Made by a program: the position numbers and the translations under genes
Source: Micromonospora sp. HK10
GTDB taxonomy: Bacteria; Actinomycetota; Actinomycetes; Mycobacteriales; Micromonosporaceae
Assembly: GCF_000982955.1 (NCBI RefSeq)
Contig: NZ_KQ058887.1
Coordinates: 1 to 39,808 of the forward strand
Reading direction: 5' to 3'
Length of the DNA stretch: 39,808 nt
Shown: positions 39,043 to 39,808 of the stretch, piece by piece
Numbering within the stretch: the stretch's first letter is position 1
Layout: each line of letters starts with the position of its first letter
Notes under the pieces: model-generated
Database searches by the model: none
Seen by the model: only the letters and a program-made list of their open reading frames with translations
Told to the model about the DNA's origin: nothing

Positions 39043-39630
39043 GTGAGCGAGAATCCGCTCCAGCCGCCGTGGCTGAACGCGCCGCCGGTCGACCCGTACC
39101 CGTACGAGGAGAGCCACGACCTGCGCGTCGGCCCGAAGCTGCACCGCAGCCTGGACGGGCTGCTGCCGTACATCGGGGTGTGGCGCGGGCGGGGCCGGGG
39201 TGGCTTCCCCACGATCGAGGACTTCGACTTCGCCCAGGAGATCCGGATCAGCCACGACGGCCGGCCCTTCCTGTTCTACGAGTCCCGCGCCTGGATCCTC
39301 GACGAGCAGAGCCGCCCGGTCCGGCCGGCCGGTCGCGAGGTGGGCTGGTGGCGTCCGGTGCTGGACGGCGACCGGGTCACCGACGAGCTGGAGGCGCTGA
39401 TGACCACGCCGACCGGCGTGATGGAGCTGCACATCGGCAAGCGCAAGGGCACCCAGATCGAGTTCGCCACCGACGCGGTCGTCCGGACGGCCACCGCCAA
39501 GGAGGTCACCGCCGGCGCCCGCCTTTTCGGCATCGTCGAGGGTGCCCTGCTCTACGCCCAGGAGATGGCCGCCATGGGCCACCCCCTCAGCCCCCACCTC
39601 TCCGCCCGCCTAACTCGCGTAGCCGGCTAA
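39043..39630 (+). CDS. nitrobindin-like heme/FABP-family beta-barrel protein
   Basis: This 195-aa protein has LLPYIGVWRGRGRGGFP (the GxWxGxG signature of nitrobindins) at about residue 42, IEDFDFAQEIRISHDG, and a C-terminal MGHPLSPHLSARL whose histidines include the probable proximal heme ligand. Nitrobindins bind ferric heme and isomerise peroxynitrite. Heme binding is inferred. GTG 39043 has GAAGG seven bases upstream, supplied by the dispersed element. It is related to the FABP-like protein encoded by Rv0813c next to sseC2 in mycobacteria. Confidence 0.9.
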   Translation: MSENPLQPPWLNAPPVDPYPYEESHDLRVGPKLHRSLDGLLPYIGVWRGRGRGGFPTIEDFDFAQEIRISHDGRPFLFYESRAWILDEQSRPVRPAGREVGWWRPVLDGDRVTDELEALMTTPTGVMELHIGKRKGTQIEFATDAVVRTATAKEVTAGARLFGIVEGALLYAQEMAAMGHPLSPHLSARLTRVAG

Positions 39631-39691
39631 CCCCCTCCCCACCCCACCCCCTCCCCCCCCTCGCCCCTCGCCCCTCGCACCCATGGTCGTG

Positions 39692-39751
39692 GGTGATCAA
39701 GGACTTTGCGTCTGCGCGGAGATCAACTCCGACGCAAACCCCTTGATCAAC
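39692..39751. repeat. palindromic intergenic element, copy 2
   Basis: Arms 39692-39712 and 39731-39751 pair at 18 of 21 positions, with an 18-base spacer, and match copy 1 at 6884-6945 in both arm core (TGATCAAGG, TTTGCGTC) and spacer core (GATCTC in inverted orientation). It lies 62 bases beyond the nitrobindin-like gene. The rest of 39631-39808 is C- or G-rich with two copies of GGCGGGGGGAAGGGCG and no gene. Confidence 0.88.
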
Positions 39752-39808
39752 GCGTCTCGGCGGGCGGCGGGGGGAAGGGCGGTTCCGCGGGTGGCGGGGG
39801 GAAGGGCG

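Overview
The window is about 39.8 kb of very GC-rich DNA, densely coding on both strands, with the hallmarks of a Gram-positive actinomycete and most likely a Micromonosporaceae (Micromonospora-like) chromosome. The signs are a mycothiol synthase (MshD), an orphan OmpR-type regulator of the GlnR type, 11-bp Pho-box repeats of Streptomyces type, a SAM-IV riboswitch, a Cys-rich leader peptide before a CysA2-type sulfurtransferase, ECF41-type sigma factor features, many GTG starts and a large share of leaderless genes. It reads as core or near-core chromosome. I see no phage, transposase, tRNA, rRNA or CRISPR array. The taxon is an inference.

Layout. 1-10.5 kb: a partial membrane protein, glycerol-3-phosphate dehydrogenase, a small lipoprotein, a GlcD-type FAD oxidase, a DUF4031 protein, an HD-domain protein, a FUSC-type membrane protein, a cysteine-desulfurase-like PLP enzyme under a SAM-IV riboswitch, a PrsW-like membrane protease, a 55-residue membrane protein and a GroES-like protein. 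10.6-16.2 kb: AI-2E-type permease, a nested-repeat spacer, a DinG-like helicase, a DUF402 protein and an ECF41-like sigma factor. 16.3-19.1 kb: a phosphate block of PPK2 kinase, DUF47 protein and Pit transporter, with a three-unit PHO box over the end of the PPK2 gene. 19.1-23.7 kb: Gfo/Idh/MocA oxidoreductase, NUDIX hydrolase, WYL regulator and divergent epoxide hydrolase with a shared palindrome. 23.7-28.0 kb: the pstSCAB operon with its own PHO box. 28.2-39.6 kb: mshD, a polysaccharide deacetylase, glnR, a membrane protein, an LmeA-like lipid-binding protein, a Cys-leader/sulfurtransferase/DUF1416 unit, a hypothetical protein, SCP2 plus glycogen-debranching genes, DsrE, a 34-residue membrane protein and a nitrobindin-like protein.

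The right half resembles, from memory, the mycobacterial Rv0813c-Rv0820 neighbourhood (FABP-like, sseC2, cysA2, lmeA, glnR, mshD, phoT). High-affinity (Pst) and low-affinity (Pit) phosphate uptake, polyphosphate metabolism and the nitrogen regulator GlnR therefore lie within about 15 kb. Sulfur is the second theme: SAM riboswitch plus desulfurase, cysteine leader plus sulfurtransferase, mycothiol synthase and DsrE.

The least conventional features are non-coding. (1) A ~52-bp element occurs twice, each time running from the stop codon of one gene to the ribosome-binding site of the next (pstC/pstA, and the 34-residue gene/nitrobindin). (2) A ~60-bp palindromic element occurs twice downstream of genes. 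(3) About twenty genes have a TANNNT-like hexamer 6-8 nt before the start codon and no Shine-Dalgarno sequence, which indicates leaderless transcription. One divergent pair has overlapping -10 hexamers. (4) Several arrays of short tandem repeats lie between genes, and one perfect 63-bp-period duplication covers a gene end.
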